A program made the position numbers and the translations under genes. From assembly GCF_024584785.1 (NCBI RefSeq), contig NZ_CP074112.1:2046001-2110000 (forward strand): 64,000 nt of DNA, written 5' to 3'. Of the stretch, positions 40,693 to 51,256 are shown piece after piece. Source of the DNA: Idiomarina loihiensis. GTDB lineage: Bacteria > Pseudomonadota > Gammaproteobacteria > Enterobacterales > Alteromonadaceae. Position 1 is the first letter of the stretch, and every line of letters starts with the position of its first letter. Under the pieces are notes generated by a model that had not been told where the DNA came from, did no database searches, and saw nothing but the letters and a program-made list of their open reading frames with translations.

Positions 40693-41073
40693 TTAAAACT
40701 CCAATCCAGTAAAGAAGCCAACGACACGAACTAAAATCGCATCCATGCCCCATAAGATTAAAGATACAATTGCGGTCGCAACAACAACAATAATAGTAGT
40801 TTGAGTAGCTTCTTGACGCGTTGGCCAAACTACGCGACGAACCTCTGTGCGGCTTTCTTTAGCAAAGCCACGGAACCGACGGCCTTTCGAGGTCATGCCC
40901 GCAATAACACCTGCGATAACAACCAACAGCACAACAGCAATCGCACGATAAAGTACTGATACTTGTTCTGTGTAGTAATAGTTACCAAGGACTGCGGCAG
41001 CAAGTAAAACGATAGCGACTAACCATTTTAAGGCGTCGAACGAGCTGCTTTGCGTTTCGGTGTTTGCACTCAT
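40693..41073 (-). CDS. secE: Preprotein translocase subunit SecE
   Basis: 126 aa with three membrane helices (about 14-31, 38-60 and 92-118) as in E. coli. The conserved amphipathic segment is ESRTEVRRVVWPTRQEATQTT before the last helix. Forms the SecYEG channel. Confidence 0.96.
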   Translation of the reverse strand: MSANTETQSSSFDALKWLVAIVLLAAAVLGNYYYTEQVSVLYRAIAVVLLVVIAGVIAGMTSKGRRFRGFAKESRTEVRRVVWPTRQEATQTTIIVVVATAIVSLILWGMDAILVRVVGFFTGLEF

Positions 41074-41099
41074 TATTTAATCCTGTAATTGAAAAAACT

Positions 41100-41220
41100 C
41101 GTTATTCGCTATTCGTCCGTTCGGCCTCGCCTCACTTTTCGTCCGCTCACTAAGTTCGCTTTTCTAACCGCGAACAACAAAGTGAACAAACAGCGCAGCG
41201 GACGAAACACGAACAACGCT
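41100..41220. repeat. Dyad repeat B between secE and tRNA-Trp
   Basis: The left arm (41100-41160) is built from GTTATTCGCTATTCGTCCG-like words, and the right arm (41170-41220) from GGACGAAACACGAACAACGC. The outer 20 bases are about 80 percent complementary. Same family as the repeats at 39979-40139 and 41374-41482. Confidence 0.75.
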
Positions 41221-41230
41221 TTGAATTTGT

Positions 41231-41307
41231 TGGCAGGGGTGGAGGGATTCGAACCCCCAACCGTCGGTTTTGGAGACCGCTGTTCTACCAATTGGAACTA
41301 CACCCCT
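41231..41307 (-). tRNA. trpT: tRNA-Trp (CCA)
   Basis: Minus strand, 77 nt including an encoded CCA. The acceptor AGGGGTG pairs with CACCCCT, the anticodon loop CTCCAAA gives CCA, and GGTTCGAATCC forms the T loop. It lies between tufB and secE with a dyad repeat on each side. Confidence 0.97.
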
Positions 41308-41342
41308 GCAGGTTCTGTGTATGTGACAGAAACGGACGCTGT

Positions 41343-41370
41343 ATTATACCGATCAAGTGATGTAAAACAA
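41343..41370 (-). promoter_or_regulatory. Promoter of trpT-secE-nusG
   Basis: TTGTTT (41365-41370), a 16-nt spacer and a perfect TATAAT (41343-41348), 36 nt before the tRNA. This lets secE and nusG be made although an IS element and repeat C separate them from tufB. Confidence 0.75.
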
Positions 41371-41373
41371 GGG

Positions 41374-41482
41374 CGTTATTCGTTGTTCGTTATTCGTCCA
41401 TTCACTTCGTTCACTGTTCGCACGTTCACTTTTCGAACAGCGTAGCGCACGAACAGCGTAGCGTACGAATAACGAACAACGC
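41374..41482. repeat. Dyad repeat C upstream of tRNA-Trp
   Basis: Perfect 17-bp ends: CGTTGTTCGTTATTCGT at 41381-41397 and its complement at 41465-41481. Inside the right arm are 16-bp direct units of the type TTCGTRCGCTACGCTG (read on the minus strand). The complete element is about 109 bp. Its right arm also occurs alone at 22789-22815. Confidence 0.85.
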
Positions 41483-41500
41483 TTTTGAATGAAAAAAGGG

Positions 41501-41511
41501 AGCCGAAGCTC
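41501..41511. repeat. Target-site duplication, left side of IS copy 2
   Basis: AGCCGAAGCTC, 11 bp, repeated at 42945-42955. One base longer than the duplication of copy 1. Confidence 0.85.
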
Positions 41512-41515
41512 TAAT

Positions 41516-41548
41516 GCCAGTCAGTTAAGAGCTGACTGGCATTTTTTT
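41516..41548 (+). terminator. Inward-facing terminator at the left end of IS copy 2
   Basis: GCCAGTCAG-TTAAGAG-CTGACTGGC plus a T7 run, as in copy 1. Confidence 0.75.
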
Positions 41549-42846
41549 CGCGCATACTTTTGCGGCTTTGACCGAACTTCTCGTGGATAAATCCGCTCTG
41601 TTCGCCTTATAGGTAAGACGTAATGTTCTGCAATCTCCTGAAGATGTTCCAGAGTTTTAGGGATATTTCCAGCAGAATTGAGTGACGCAGTGTATAGCCA
41701 ATTAATGATTGCGGTTGCACAGGATGTAAAACTAAGTTGGTTCGGGTATATCCCCTTAATTTTGCTGGCCATTTTCACCATCTGATAGCGAATAATATTG
41801 TAAGCTAAGAGTATTCCCCATAACTCTTGGCGTATCATTTCTGGTCGTTTACTTCGTAGCGTGTAGTGATTTTGAAGCAAAACTTGTTTCATTTCTCGAT
41901 AGCCTAGTTCGATTTCCCAACGCTGCTCATAAAGCTCAACAATATCTTCGCTCGGATAGCGTAATGGATCGATCATGGACGTTAATATGGTGCGCTCTTT
42001 ACCATCAATAGTTCGTGTTAGCATTCGAACTTGCATGGTCTCAGGTAAATTCGGATATTTTTTGCGCGATTGCGGGGTGGTAGTCAGCTCAACTAGCTTT
42101 TGCTGGCGACCTATTTTTCGGATGACTTTATACTGGGTTCCCTTTTTCATTGGGATTAGCCAGTGACGTTCAATACCGGTATTTTGCCACTTATGTAGCA
42201 GCCCAAGTGAATAAAAACCTCGGTCGAATAGCGTCAATGAATGATCTGCTGTCGATTTGATAAGCTCTTCTGCCAACACCATTTCATTTGTTGAAGCACA
42301 ACCGAACTGGCTTCCAGTCAAAAGGTGACTGGTTAATTCCATTTGGCAAACCATGCGCACTTGAGGGTACTGCTCTCCAAATTGATTTGAACTCTTTGTG
42401 AACGCTTGCTCATTTTCATTGGAATCGGGTGTGCGCCAAACGACGCCATCCACGCCAAGCAGGCGCAAGCCATGCCAGGTCGGATGCTCTGCTTGTTCAT
42501 TCCAAATCGCTTGCGTATGTTCAAATACGGACTGCACAGCATGCTCACCAAGACGCTGCCTTGCTTGTGGAATGGCGCTTGGGGCTACAAGTGCGCGCCT
42601 GCCAGGCAACATAATATTCATTTGCCCAACAATGTCCCACACGCTCGTATTTCGATACAGAGCCATTCCAATAATACTCCACAACACCATATCCAATGGT
42701 AAACGTCTTTTCCTGATGGTACCGACACCAGCTCTATCAAAAGCCTCATCAATTAAATCTGGATCAAGAATATCGGACAACTTCCCAATATCTTCGGAGT
42801 TCGGAGCATATCCATTGGCGATAGCCAGTGCTGTTGTGAGTTGCAT
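41521..42846 (-). CDS. IS4-family transposase, copy 2
   Basis: 441 aa, intact, about 95 percent identical to copy 1 by eye. It keeps D133, D208 and the Y306-R309-E313-K320 signature. Changes include EDI for EEL near 19, R for K near 38 and several Ile/Val swaps. They are mostly conservative, suggesting both copies were under selection for function or diverged recently in an active family. Confidence 0.95.
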   Translation of the reverse strand: MQLTTALAIANGYAPNSEDIGKLSDILDPDLIDEAFDRAGVGTIRKRRLPLDMVLWSIIGMALYRNTSVWDIVGQMNIMLPGRRALVAPSAIPQARQRLGEHAVQSVFEHTQAIWNEQAEHPTWHGLRLLGVDGVVWRTPDSNENEQAFTKSSNQFGEQYPQVRMVCQMELTSHLLTGSQFGCASTNEMVLAEELIKSTADHSLTLFDRGFYSLGLLHKWQNTGIERHWLIPMKKGTQYKVIRKIGRQQKLVELTTTPQSRKKYPNLPETMQVRMLTRTIDGKERTILTSMIDPLRYPSEDIVELYEQRWEIELGYREMKQVLLQNHYTLRSKRPEMIRQELWGILLAYNIIRYQMVKMASKIKGIYPNQLSFTSCATAIINWLYTASLNSAGNIPKTLEHLQEIAEHYVLPIRRTERIYPREVRSKPQKYARKKCQSALN

Positions 42847-42883
42847 AAAAAAATCCGTAGCTAGAATTAACTAACTACGGATT
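42847..42883 (-). terminator. Inward-facing hairpin/terminator before transposase copy 2
   Basis: The same AATCCGTAG/CTACGGATT hairpin and T7 run as in copy 1, ending at the ATG. Confidence 0.75.
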
Positions 42884-42944
42884 CTGATCCATTGGGAGGA
42901 TCGGTCAACCGATCGCTAAAATATTTCTTAACTGATCGGCATTA

Positions 42945-42955
42945 AGCCGAAGCTC
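42945..42955. repeat. Target-site duplication, right side of IS copy 2
   Basis: AGCCGAAGCTC followed by CC and a T run: the other half of the tufB terminator. Confidence 0.85.
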
Positions 42956-42977
42956 CCTTTTTCTTTAACCGCTGCAA

Positions 42978-44162
42978 TTAAGCTACGATTTTAGATACTA
43001 CGCCTGCACCTACAGTACGGCCACCTTCACGGATTGCGAAGCGTAAACCTTCGTCCATCGCGATTGGGTGAATCAACTCTACTACGAACTTCAAGTTGTC
43101 GCCTGGCATAACCATCTCTACGCCTTCTGGTAACTGTACTGAACCAGTTACGTCAGTTGTACGGAAGTAGAACTGTGGACGATAGCCTTTGAAGAATGGA
43201 GTGTGACGTCCGCCTTCTTCTTTGGTCAATACGTATACTTCTGCTTCGAACTGAGTGTGTGGCTTGATTGAACCTGGCTTCGCTAATACTTGACCACGTT
43301 GAATCTCATCACGCTTAGTTCCACGCAACAACGCACCAATGTTCTCACCTGCACGACCTTCGTCTAGCAACTTACGGAACATCTCTACACCAGTTACGAT
43401 TGTCTTCGTAGTATCTTTGATACCTACGATTTCTACTTCGTCACCAGTACGCACGATTCCGCGCTCTACACGACCAGTTACTACAGTACCACGGCCTGAG
43501 ATTGAGAATACGTCTTCGATTGGCATGATGAACGGCTTATCGATATCACGCTCTGGCTCTGGGATGTATGAATCCAAAGCTTCTGCCAATTCGATGATTT
43601 TCGCTTCCCACTTCTCTTCGCCTTCCAACGCTTTCAACGCTGAACCTTGAATTACTGGCAAGTCGTCACCTGGGAAATCGTACTCAGATAGAAGTTCACG
43701 TACTTCCATCTCTACCAATTCCAACAACTCTTCGTCATCTACCATGTCACATTTGTTCATGAATACGATGATGAATGGTACGCCTACCTGACGTGACAAC
43801 AAGATGTGCTCACGAGTCTGTGGCATTGGGCCGTCAGTCGCTGCTACTACCAAGATTGCGCCGTCCATCTGCGCAGCACCAGTGATCATGTTTTTAACAT
43901 AGTCAGCGTGTCCTGGGCAGTCTACGTGGGCGTAGTGACGTGATGGAGTGTCATACTCTACGTGTGAAGTTGCGATGGTGATACCACGCGCTTTTTCTTC
44001 CGGTGCGTTATCGATTTGATCGAATGCACGTGCTGAACCACCGTAAGTTTTTGCCAATACTGTGGTAATTGCAGCAGTCAGAGTAGTTTTACCGTGGTCA
44101 ACGTGGCCGATTGTACCTACGTTAACGTGCGGTTTGGAACGTTCAAATTTTTCTTTTGCCAT
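42978..44162 (-). CDS. tufB: Elongation factor Tu, copy at the tRNA locus
   Basis: 394 aa with the same protein sequence as the copy at 24310-25494. At the DNA level only about four base changes are visible, all silent. It follows four tRNA genes in the conserved thrU-tyrU-glyT-thrT-tufB order and is expressed from the tRNA promoter. The near identity in contrast to the IS interior points to ongoing gene conversion. Confidence 0.98.
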   Translation of the reverse strand: MAKEKFERSKPHVNVGTIGHVDHGKTTLTAAITTVLAKTYGGSARAFDQIDNAPEEKARGITIATSHVEYDTPSRHYAHVDCPGHADYVKNMITGAAQMDGAILVVAATDGPMPQTREHILLSRQVGVPFIIVFMNKCDMVDDEELLELVEMEVRELLSEYDFPGDDLPVIQGSALKALEGEEKWEAKIIELAEALDSYIPEPERDIDKPFIMPIEDVFSISGRGTVVTGRVERGIVRTGDEVEIVGIKDTTKTIVTGVEMFRKLLDEGRAGENIGALLRGTKRDEIQRGQVLAKPGSIKPHTQFEAEVYVLTKEEGGRHTPFFKGYRPQFYFRTTDVTGSVQLPEGVEMVMPGDNLKFVVELIHPIAMDEGLRFAIREGGRTVGAGVVSKIVA

Positions 44163-44279
44163 GACAGCCTCTTTTGGACAACGTACGGTGGATTAAACAC
44201 CAACATTTTTGAAATTAAACAAAACCGGGCAGATTATGCCGAATTTGATGAGATAAGGGAAGAGTTTGGCCGGTGAAAA

Positions 44280-44355
44280 TGGTGCTGATAGGCGGATTTG
44301 AACCGCCGACCTCACCCTTACCAAGGGTGCGCTCTACCAACTGAGCTATATCAGC
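44280..44355 (-). tRNA. thrT: tRNA-Thr (GGT)
   Basis: 76 nt including encoded CCA. The acceptor GCTGATA pairs with TATCAGC, the anticodon arm CACCCTTGGTAAGGGTG gives GGT, and the T loop is GGTTCAAATCC. Confidence 0.97.
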
Positions 44356-44369
44356 ACTTTCAGATTATT

Positions 44370-44444
<75 letters not shown>

Positions 44445-44509
44445 ATGCCTTGAATCGGGCCACCTCAAACCACTCTGAACTCACCGCATTCAACAACTAA
44501 TGCAGAAAT

Positions 44510-44594
44510 TGGTGGAGGGGGCAGGATTCGAACCTGCGAAGGCTGAGCCGTCAGATTTACAGTCTGATCCCTTTGACCGCTCGGGAACCCCTCC
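44510..44594 (-). tRNA. tyrU: tRNA-Tyr (GTA)
   Basis: 85 nt including CCA, class II with a long variable arm. The acceptor is GGAGGGG and the anticodon loop CTGTAAA gives GTA. Confidence 0.97.
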
Positions 44595-44610
44595 GAACCT
44601 AATTTTGAGT

Positions 44611-44686
<76 letters not shown>

Positions 44687-44711
44687 ACCCCGGTTAGGTG
44701 GAGCGCATTCT

Positions 44712-44741
44712 ATTGTATCGATTTTGATGATGCAATAGAAA
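44712..44741 (-). promoter_or_regulatory. Promoter of thrU-tyrU-glyT-thrT-tufB
   Basis: The -10 is TACAAT (44712-44717) and the weak -35 is TTTCTA (44736-44741), spacer 18. An A-rich tract (AAAAGGAAAAAAAATAGC) upstream resembles an UP element. A GCGCTCC discriminator follows the -10, as in stringently controlled stable RNA promoters. Confidence 0.6.
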
Positions 44742-44775
44742 ATGCTATTTTTTTTCCTTTTCTGCGTTCGTTTGG

Positions 44776-46077
<1,302 letters not shown>

Positions 46078-46165
46078 TTAGATACCAGCTGTTACTGTTA
46101 GAAAAACAGGTGTTGAAAAAACAGGCGCTGATTTTAACAGGAATTGCCCTTACAAGGTAGCCCGA

Positions 46166-47332
46166 TCAGTGGCTGCTTAACGCCTTTTTTAAGCGTTGAT
46201 AGTCGGCCACATCATGGTAAAGCGCAAAGCCAAACCTTAGTCGGTTGCCCCGGTAATCGGTTTCGATACCAGCTTTGGCTAGCTTTTCAGCAAGTTGCTG
46301 CACTTGGTCTGGATTATCCAAACAAAAGGTAAAGAAATGCCCATGCTGCGCCAACGAGTTAACTAATAAACGTTGGCGGTTAACTAAGGGGTGCCCTGCT
46401 TCATCTAGTACGGCCAAAAAACCCTGCTGCAATTGCTGCACATAACCATGCATGTGGTCTACGCTTAACTGTTCTTGCTGCCACCATTGCAGCACACTTT
46501 CAAGCCGGTAGAGGGCGCTAAGATCCATCGTGGAGCCGGCGAAACGCAAGCCATCGTCAGCATATTGCACCTCGCCCTGTTGGGGCTTGGCTAAGTTCGC
46601 GAAATCAGCGAACCAACCAGTGTACTCTGGGCGTAACTGGCAGCCCTTAGGCACGGCCATAAAACAACAGCCCTCGCCCGCTTGTAGATATTTGTATGCG
46701 CCAGCCAAATAAAAAATCCGGTCCGCCACGGCACTTAAGTTGGTTGGTATGGCACCACAACCATGATAGCCATCGACCACGATAGTACTGGCAGGATCAG
46801 CTTGAGGCACCCAATGATTTAAGTCTGGGCCTACCACACCTGAGTTATAGAAGACTTGGCTGGTAAAAATAAGCGTATAGGCCTGTGCTGTGACTGCCTC
46901 TAACCAGCGTTGTGGGAAGCTAGCAAAAGGTTCTGTGGCAACCACAGTCACAGTTAAGTTACTGCGCTCTTGTAGCCGACGTAATTGGCGAGAAAAACTG
47001 TGAAACTCGCTATCTGTGGTCAAAATCGAAACGGGTTGGCTCAGGTCAAAACAACTCATCACTCGGTACAGCAGTTCGTGGGTGTTACTGGCGAACACAA
47101 ATTGCTCTGGATGAGGATGCTGCAACAGCTCAGCTAGCAAGGTTTGTACGGCGGGTACACGTTCACCAAAAATCTGGTTCCACTTATGGTCGACCCCTTG
47201 AGCGGTATCATCCCAATACTGGAGTTGCGCAGCACGCGTCACATCGGGCCAATAGTGATGACTATGGGGCGCGCAGTGTAAGCTATCCGGATGGCGTTGA
47301 AAGAAACCTTGGTAATACTGCTTGTAAGACAT
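46166..47332 (-). CDS. PLP-dependent class V aminotransferase / kynureninase-like protein
   Basis: 388 aa from the ATG at 47332 (a TTG at 47350 is possible). Fold type I PLP enzyme: STIVVDGYHGCGAIPTNL carries the Asp that contacts the PLP ring nitrogen, and the Schiff-base Lys is in YLAGAYKYLQAGEG. CAPHSHHYWPD near the N-terminus and TGWFADF resemble kynureninase-like aminotransferases. The substrate is unknown. It sits between hflC and purA, where E. coli has the small gene yjeT, and has no pathway partner nearby. It is bounded upstream by the hflC terminator, so it should have its own promoter. Confidence 0.8.
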   Translation of the reverse strand: MSYKQYYQGFFQRHPDSLHCAPHSHHYWPDVTRAAQLQYWDDTAQGVDHKWNQIFGERVPAVQTLLAELLQHPHPEQFVFASNTHELLYRVMSCFDLSQPVSILTTDSEFHSFSRQLRRLQERSNLTVTVVATEPFASFPQRWLEAVTAQAYTLIFTSQVFYNSGVVGPDLNHWVPQADPASTIVVDGYHGCGAIPTNLSAVADRIFYLAGAYKYLQAGEGCCFMAVPKGCQLRPEYTGWFADFANLAKPQQGEVQYADDGLRFAGSTMDLSALYRLESVLQWWQQEQLSVDHMHGYVQQLQQGFLAVLDEAGHPLVNRQRLLVNSLAQHGHFFTFCLDNPDQVQQLAEKLAKAGIETDYRGNRLRFGFALYHDVADYQRLKKALSSH

Positions 47333-47382
47333 ATCAGAAATTCTCAGCAAAGTAGTCGAGCGATGACCAGCAGCTTACCTAC

Positions 47383-47411
47383 AAAAAACCCGCGGGACAA
47401 CCGCGGGTTTT
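47383..47411 (-). terminator. Terminator after hflC
   Basis: AAAACCCGCGG-TTGT-CCCGCGGGTTTTTT on the minus strand, 28 nt beyond the hflC stop; strong GC stem and T run. Confidence 0.92.
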
Positions 47412-47438
47412 GATAGGTTTCAAAAGCTTAGCTAACAG

Positions 47439-48329
47439 CTATTTTTTACCACCGGTAGCGTCTTTCAAATACTTGAAGAAGTCGCTGTCTGGTTCAAGCA
47501 CTAACACATCATTGCCACTTTCAAAACTCTTCTGATACGCCTGCAAGCTGCGCAAGAACGAGAAGAACTCTGAGTCTTGAGTATACACTTCAGCATAGAT
47601 ACCCGCGGCTTCAGCATCACCTTGGCCACGCAGTTCACGTGACTCACGCTCAGCATCAGCTAACATTACGGCTACTCGAGCATCTACATCAGCGCGGATG
47701 AATTCAGCTTGTTCACGACCTTCAGAGCGGTGTTCCATAGCTACTGCTTGACGCTCTGCACGCATCCGTTGGTAAATCGACTGGCTAACTTCGGTCGGCA
47801 AGTTGATTTGCATTACGCGCACGTCAATCACCTCAATACCCAGCTCTTGAGCGCTATCAGCACCACGAATAAGAGCTTCACGCATTAAGTTATCACGTTC
47901 ACCCGACACGATTTCTTTAATGGTACGGCTACCAAATTCAGCCCGTAAACCGCTGTTCACCCGACGGGTTAACAAGGCTTCGGCTTGAGCTTGGTTACCA
48001 CCATTGGTCGATAAATAGTAAGTTGCAAAATCAGAGATCCGCCACTTTACATAAGTATCTACAATCAAATCTTTCTTCTCGCTGGTTACAAAGCGATCGG
48101 GGTCACCATCAAGAGTTTTAAAACGCGCATCTAAGCGTTTAACCTGCTCAATAAAAGGCAGCTTAAAGTGTAAGCCCGGCTCAAATACGACGGCTTCGCC
48201 AGTATTTGCGTCACGCTGCACCTTACCAAATCGCACCACAATGGCGCGTTCGCCTTCTTTCACTACAAAGAGTGAAGAAACCCCAAGGGCTAAGGCGACT
48301 ATAACTAAAATGGCTACTAAGTTTTTCAT
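47439..48329 (-). CDS. hflC: HflC, SPFH regulator of FtsH
   Basis: 296 aa. N-terminal membrane anchor (LVAILVIVALALGVSSLFVV), SPFH domain with KEGERAIVVRFGKV, then a coiled-coil region rich in Ala/Glu/Arg (about 190-260). With HflK it forms a cage around the FtsH protease on the periplasmic side. Starts 3 nt after hflK. Confidence 0.97.
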   Translation of the reverse strand: MKNLVAILVIVALALGVSSLFVVKEGERAIVVRFGKVQRDANTGEAVVFEPGLHFKLPFIEQVKRLDARFKTLDGDPDRFVTSEKKDLIVDTYVKWRISDFATYYLSTNGGNQAQAEALLTRRVNSGLRAEFGSRTIKEIVSGERDNLMREALIRGADSAQELGIEVIDVRVMQINLPTEVSQSIYQRMRAERQAVAMEHRSEGREQAEFIRADVDARVAVMLADAERESRELRGQGDAEAAGIYAEVYTQDSEFFSFLRSLQAYQKSFESGNDVLVLEPDSDFFKYLKDATGGKK

Positions 48330-48332
48330 CGT

Positions 48333-49520
48333 TTACCCCCGGCCACTGTTGAAGCGGTCGCTACTACGTGTGGTATTGCTGTTAGTGCTTGCAGGGTTGT
48401 TATTCTGCGAACTTGGGTTCGTTGAATTAATCCCTTGCTGTGGCGCACGCTCTTGGCTTTGCGCTTCAGAACGGCTGCGTTGCTGCTGTTCTAAAATTTT
48501 ATCTAACGGCAAGTACATCATGTTATTGCTACCTTCAACATCCACCATCACTTTGCTGGTGTTGGCATAGATAGCTTCTAACGTTTCTAAGTACAAACGT
48601 TCACGTGTAACAACTGGAGCAGCTTTGTATTGTGGCAGCAATTCTTTAAAACGTGCTACCTCACCTTGCGCTTTCAGTACGGTCTGCTCGCGATAAGCTT
48701 GCGCTTCTTGCAGCACTCGACGTACTTGACCACGAGCTAACGGCTCAATTTGTCGGGCGTAAGCTTCAGCTTCACGAATAAAGCGCTGTTCGTCTTCTTG
48801 TGCCGCAATAGCGTCATCAAAAGCGTCTTTCACAGCTTCTGGCGGACGCGCAGGCAACAAGTTCACATCAACAATTTGAATCCCTAACAGATAAGGTGCA
48901 ATGATGTTGTCTAACAATTCTAGCGTGTCAGCACGAACACTTTCACGTCCTACTGTTAGTACTTCATCCATGGTGGTGTGACCCACCACGTAACGCAAGG
49001 CACTGTCTGTCGCTTGGGCAAGACTGCGGTCGGCGTTCTCTACTGCGTAGAGATAATCGCGCGGATTGATGATGCGATACTGTACGTCTAGCTCAACATG
49101 CACCACGTTCTCGTCTTGAGTCAGCATGAAACCTTCTGACTGGAACTGTCGCACATTGCTCACGTCAACGGTTTGTACGCTATCAATGAATACTGGGCGC
49201 CAATGCAGACCTGATTCTACTAAATTGTGGTATTGACCGAAGCGCAGTACCACCCCACGTTCGGCTTCTTTGACCGTATAAATCCCCGCCAAAAACCAAA
49301 CTAATAGGGCGATAATCGCAATCACACCAAAGCCCTTGCCGGATAAACCGCCACCGCTTCGATGTTGATTGTTGCCACCTTTCTTACCACCTAGGCCAAG
49401 TTTGCCTAGGAGGTTACGCACTGCTTCGTCTAAATCTGGCGGACCTTGTTCACGGCCGCCTTGTTGTTTCCATGGATCACGGTCATTGTTATTACCGTTT
49501 CCCGGTTGATTCCAGGCCAT
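48333..49520 (-). CDS. hflK: HflK, SPFH regulator of FtsH
   Basis: 395 aa. Gly/Asn/Gln-rich cytoplasmic tail with DEAVRNLLGKLG, one membrane helix (VIAIIALLVWFLAGIYTV, about 69-87), the SPFH domain, and a C-terminal Ser/Asn/Gln-rich tail. Partner of HflC. Confidence 0.97.
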   Translation of the reverse strand: MAWNQPGNGNNNDRDPWKQQGGREQGPPDLDEAVRNLLGKLGLGGKKGGNNQHRSGGGLSGKGFGVIAIIALLVWFLAGIYTVKEAERGVVLRFGQYHNLVESGLHWRPVFIDSVQTVDVSNVRQFQSEGFMLTQDENVVHVELDVQYRIINPRDYLYAVENADRSLAQATDSALRYVVGHTTMDEVLTVGRESVRADTLELLDNIIAPYLLGIQIVDVNLLPARPPEAVKDAFDDAIAAQEDEQRFIREAEAYARQIEPLARGQVRRVLQEAQAYREQTVLKAQGEVARFKELLPQYKAAPVVTRERLYLETLEAIYANTSKVMVDVEGSNNMMYLPLDKILEQQQRSRSEAQSQERAPQQGINSTNPSSQNNNPASTNSNTTRSSDRFNSGRG

Positions 49521-49563
49521 TGATTACTCCAACTCTGGGTTGCTGTTTAATTGTATTCGTTAG

Positions 49564-50859
49564 TTATTCTACAAAGCCTTGCAGGTTATCGCCATATTCT
49601 TCGGCCACCTGCTTACACAATCTACGCCAGTCTACTTGAGACATACGTACCTGCATTGAAAATTGTCCATCGTCCGCGGTCGTTTCTGCGGTGACACTCT
49701 TAAGTGCATACAGCTTACCACGTAATTTACCCATCGAGGGTGGAATTCGTAAGGATACGTCAACCATCTGTGGACGCAAGCGTTGCACCAAGGCTTGTTG
49801 TAACAAATCTATTCCAGCCCCGGTCTGAGCTGAAAGCCATACGCGGATTGGCATGCCTTGATCATCAGTATCAATGCGCGCCACCCCATCATCAAGCTGG
49901 TCGATTTTATTACAAATCAACAACTGCGGAATTTCGTCGGCACCAATTTCGGCCAGTACTTCTTCAACTTGATGGATGTTGTCTTGTTGACGGTCATCGG
50001 CCACATCAATCACGTGTAAGAGTAAATCCGCTTCTTGGGTTTCTTGTAGTGTCGCTTTAAAGGCTGCCACGAGCTCATGGGGCAAATGCCTTATAAAACC
50101 TACCGTGTCGGCCAAAATAATAGGCCCCACATCGGTGAGTTCAAGCTTGCGCAAGGTTGGGTCGAGGGTGGCAAAGAGCTGGTCGGCCGCATACACCCCG
50201 GCTTCAGTAATCTTATTAAAGAGGGTAGATTTACCGGCGTTGGTGTATCCCACTAAAGATACCGTCGGAATCTCAGCGCGTTGGCGTGCGCGACGACCTT
50301 GCTCGCGCTGCTTCTGAACTTTGTCTAAGCGCCCCAAAATGTTTTTGATACGGCCACGAATTAAGCGACGGTCCGTTTCTAGCTGGGTTTCACCTGGGCC
50401 ACGCAGACCAATCCCGCCTTTTTGCCGTTCTAAGTGAGTCCAGCCGCGTACCAATCGTGTTTGGATATGACGCAATTGCGCTAGTTCTACTTGCAGCTTA
50501 CCTTCGTGAGTGCGGGCGCGCTGGGCAAAGATATCAAGAATCAAGCCGGTGCGGTCGAGCACGCGACATTGACACAACTTTTCTAAGTTGCGTTCTTGGG
50601 TAGGTGTAAGGCTGTGGTTAAAAATAACGATGTTAGCATCGAGCAAGCGCACCTGATCGGCAATTTCTTCCGCTTTACCCGAACCAACAAAATACTTAGA
50701 ACTGGGTGCGCTACGCGAAGCAGTCACCACACCGAGGGTTTCAACCCCGGCGGATGACACTAATAACTTCAGTTCAGAGAGATCTTCACGATCAATTTCT
50801 GCAGGAAAATCAACGTGTACCAGGACAGCCTGTTCACCACTTTCAAACCTATCAAACAA
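49564..50859 (-). CDS. hflX: GTPase HflX
   Basis: Ribosome-splitting/rescue GTPase, 431 aa. It has an N-terminal HflX domain (GTP-independent ATP-binding region in E. coli), the glycine-rich GGIGLRGPGETQLETDRR linker, and a G domain with GYTNAGKST (G1), ADTVGFI (G3) and NKID (G4). The start is TTG at 50859 giving MFDRFESGEQAVLVH, which aligns with the E. coli protein; AGGGGAG lies nine bases upstream. Confidence 0.96.
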   Translation of the reverse strand: MFDRFESGEQAVLVHVDFPAEIDREDLSELKLLVSSAGVETLGVVTASRSAPSSKYFVGSGKAEEIADQVRLLDANIVIFNHSLTPTQERNLEKLCQCRVLDRTGLILDIFAQRARTHEGKLQVELAQLRHIQTRLVRGWTHLERQKGGIGLRGPGETQLETDRRLIRGRIKNILGRLDKVQKQREQGRRARQRAEIPTVSLVGYTNAGKSTLFNKITEAGVYAADQLFATLDPTLRKLELTDVGPIILADTVGFIRHLPHELVAAFKATLQETQEADLLLHVIDVADDRQQDNIHQVEEVLAEIGADEIPQLLICNKIDQLDDGVARIDTDDQGMPIRVWLSAQTGAGIDLLQQALVQRLRPQMVDVSLRIPPSMGKLRGKLYALKSVTAETTADDGQFSMQVRMSQVDWRRLCKQVAEEYGDNLQGFVE

Positions 50860-50884
50860 GCTATCACTGCTCCCCTAACATCAA

Positions 50885-51157
<273 letters not shown>

Positions 51158-51256
51158 TTATTGTGAGTGCCTAGCAACATACTACTGCGCTAAAACGTGC
51201 CAGCCACTTAAAATATAGACAATTTTTTTAAATAGTGTAACTCAGAACCATTTTAT

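Larger units (their letters stand above)
41512..42944 (-). mobile_element. IS4-family insertion sequence, copy 2 (in the tufB terminator)
   Basis: 1433 bp, the same length, orientation and ends as copy 1. It is flanked by 11-bp duplications AGCCGAAGCTC. The transposase is intact. The right-hand 100 bases look identical to copy 1, while the interior shows many silent and some amino acid changes. Confidence 0.92.
41456..44165. repeat. 2.7-kb direct repeat, copy at tufB
   Basis: Partner of 22789-25497: right arm of dyad repeat C, split terminator, IS copy 2 and tufB. There is one extra base beside the left IS end relative to the other copy. Confidence 0.9.
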
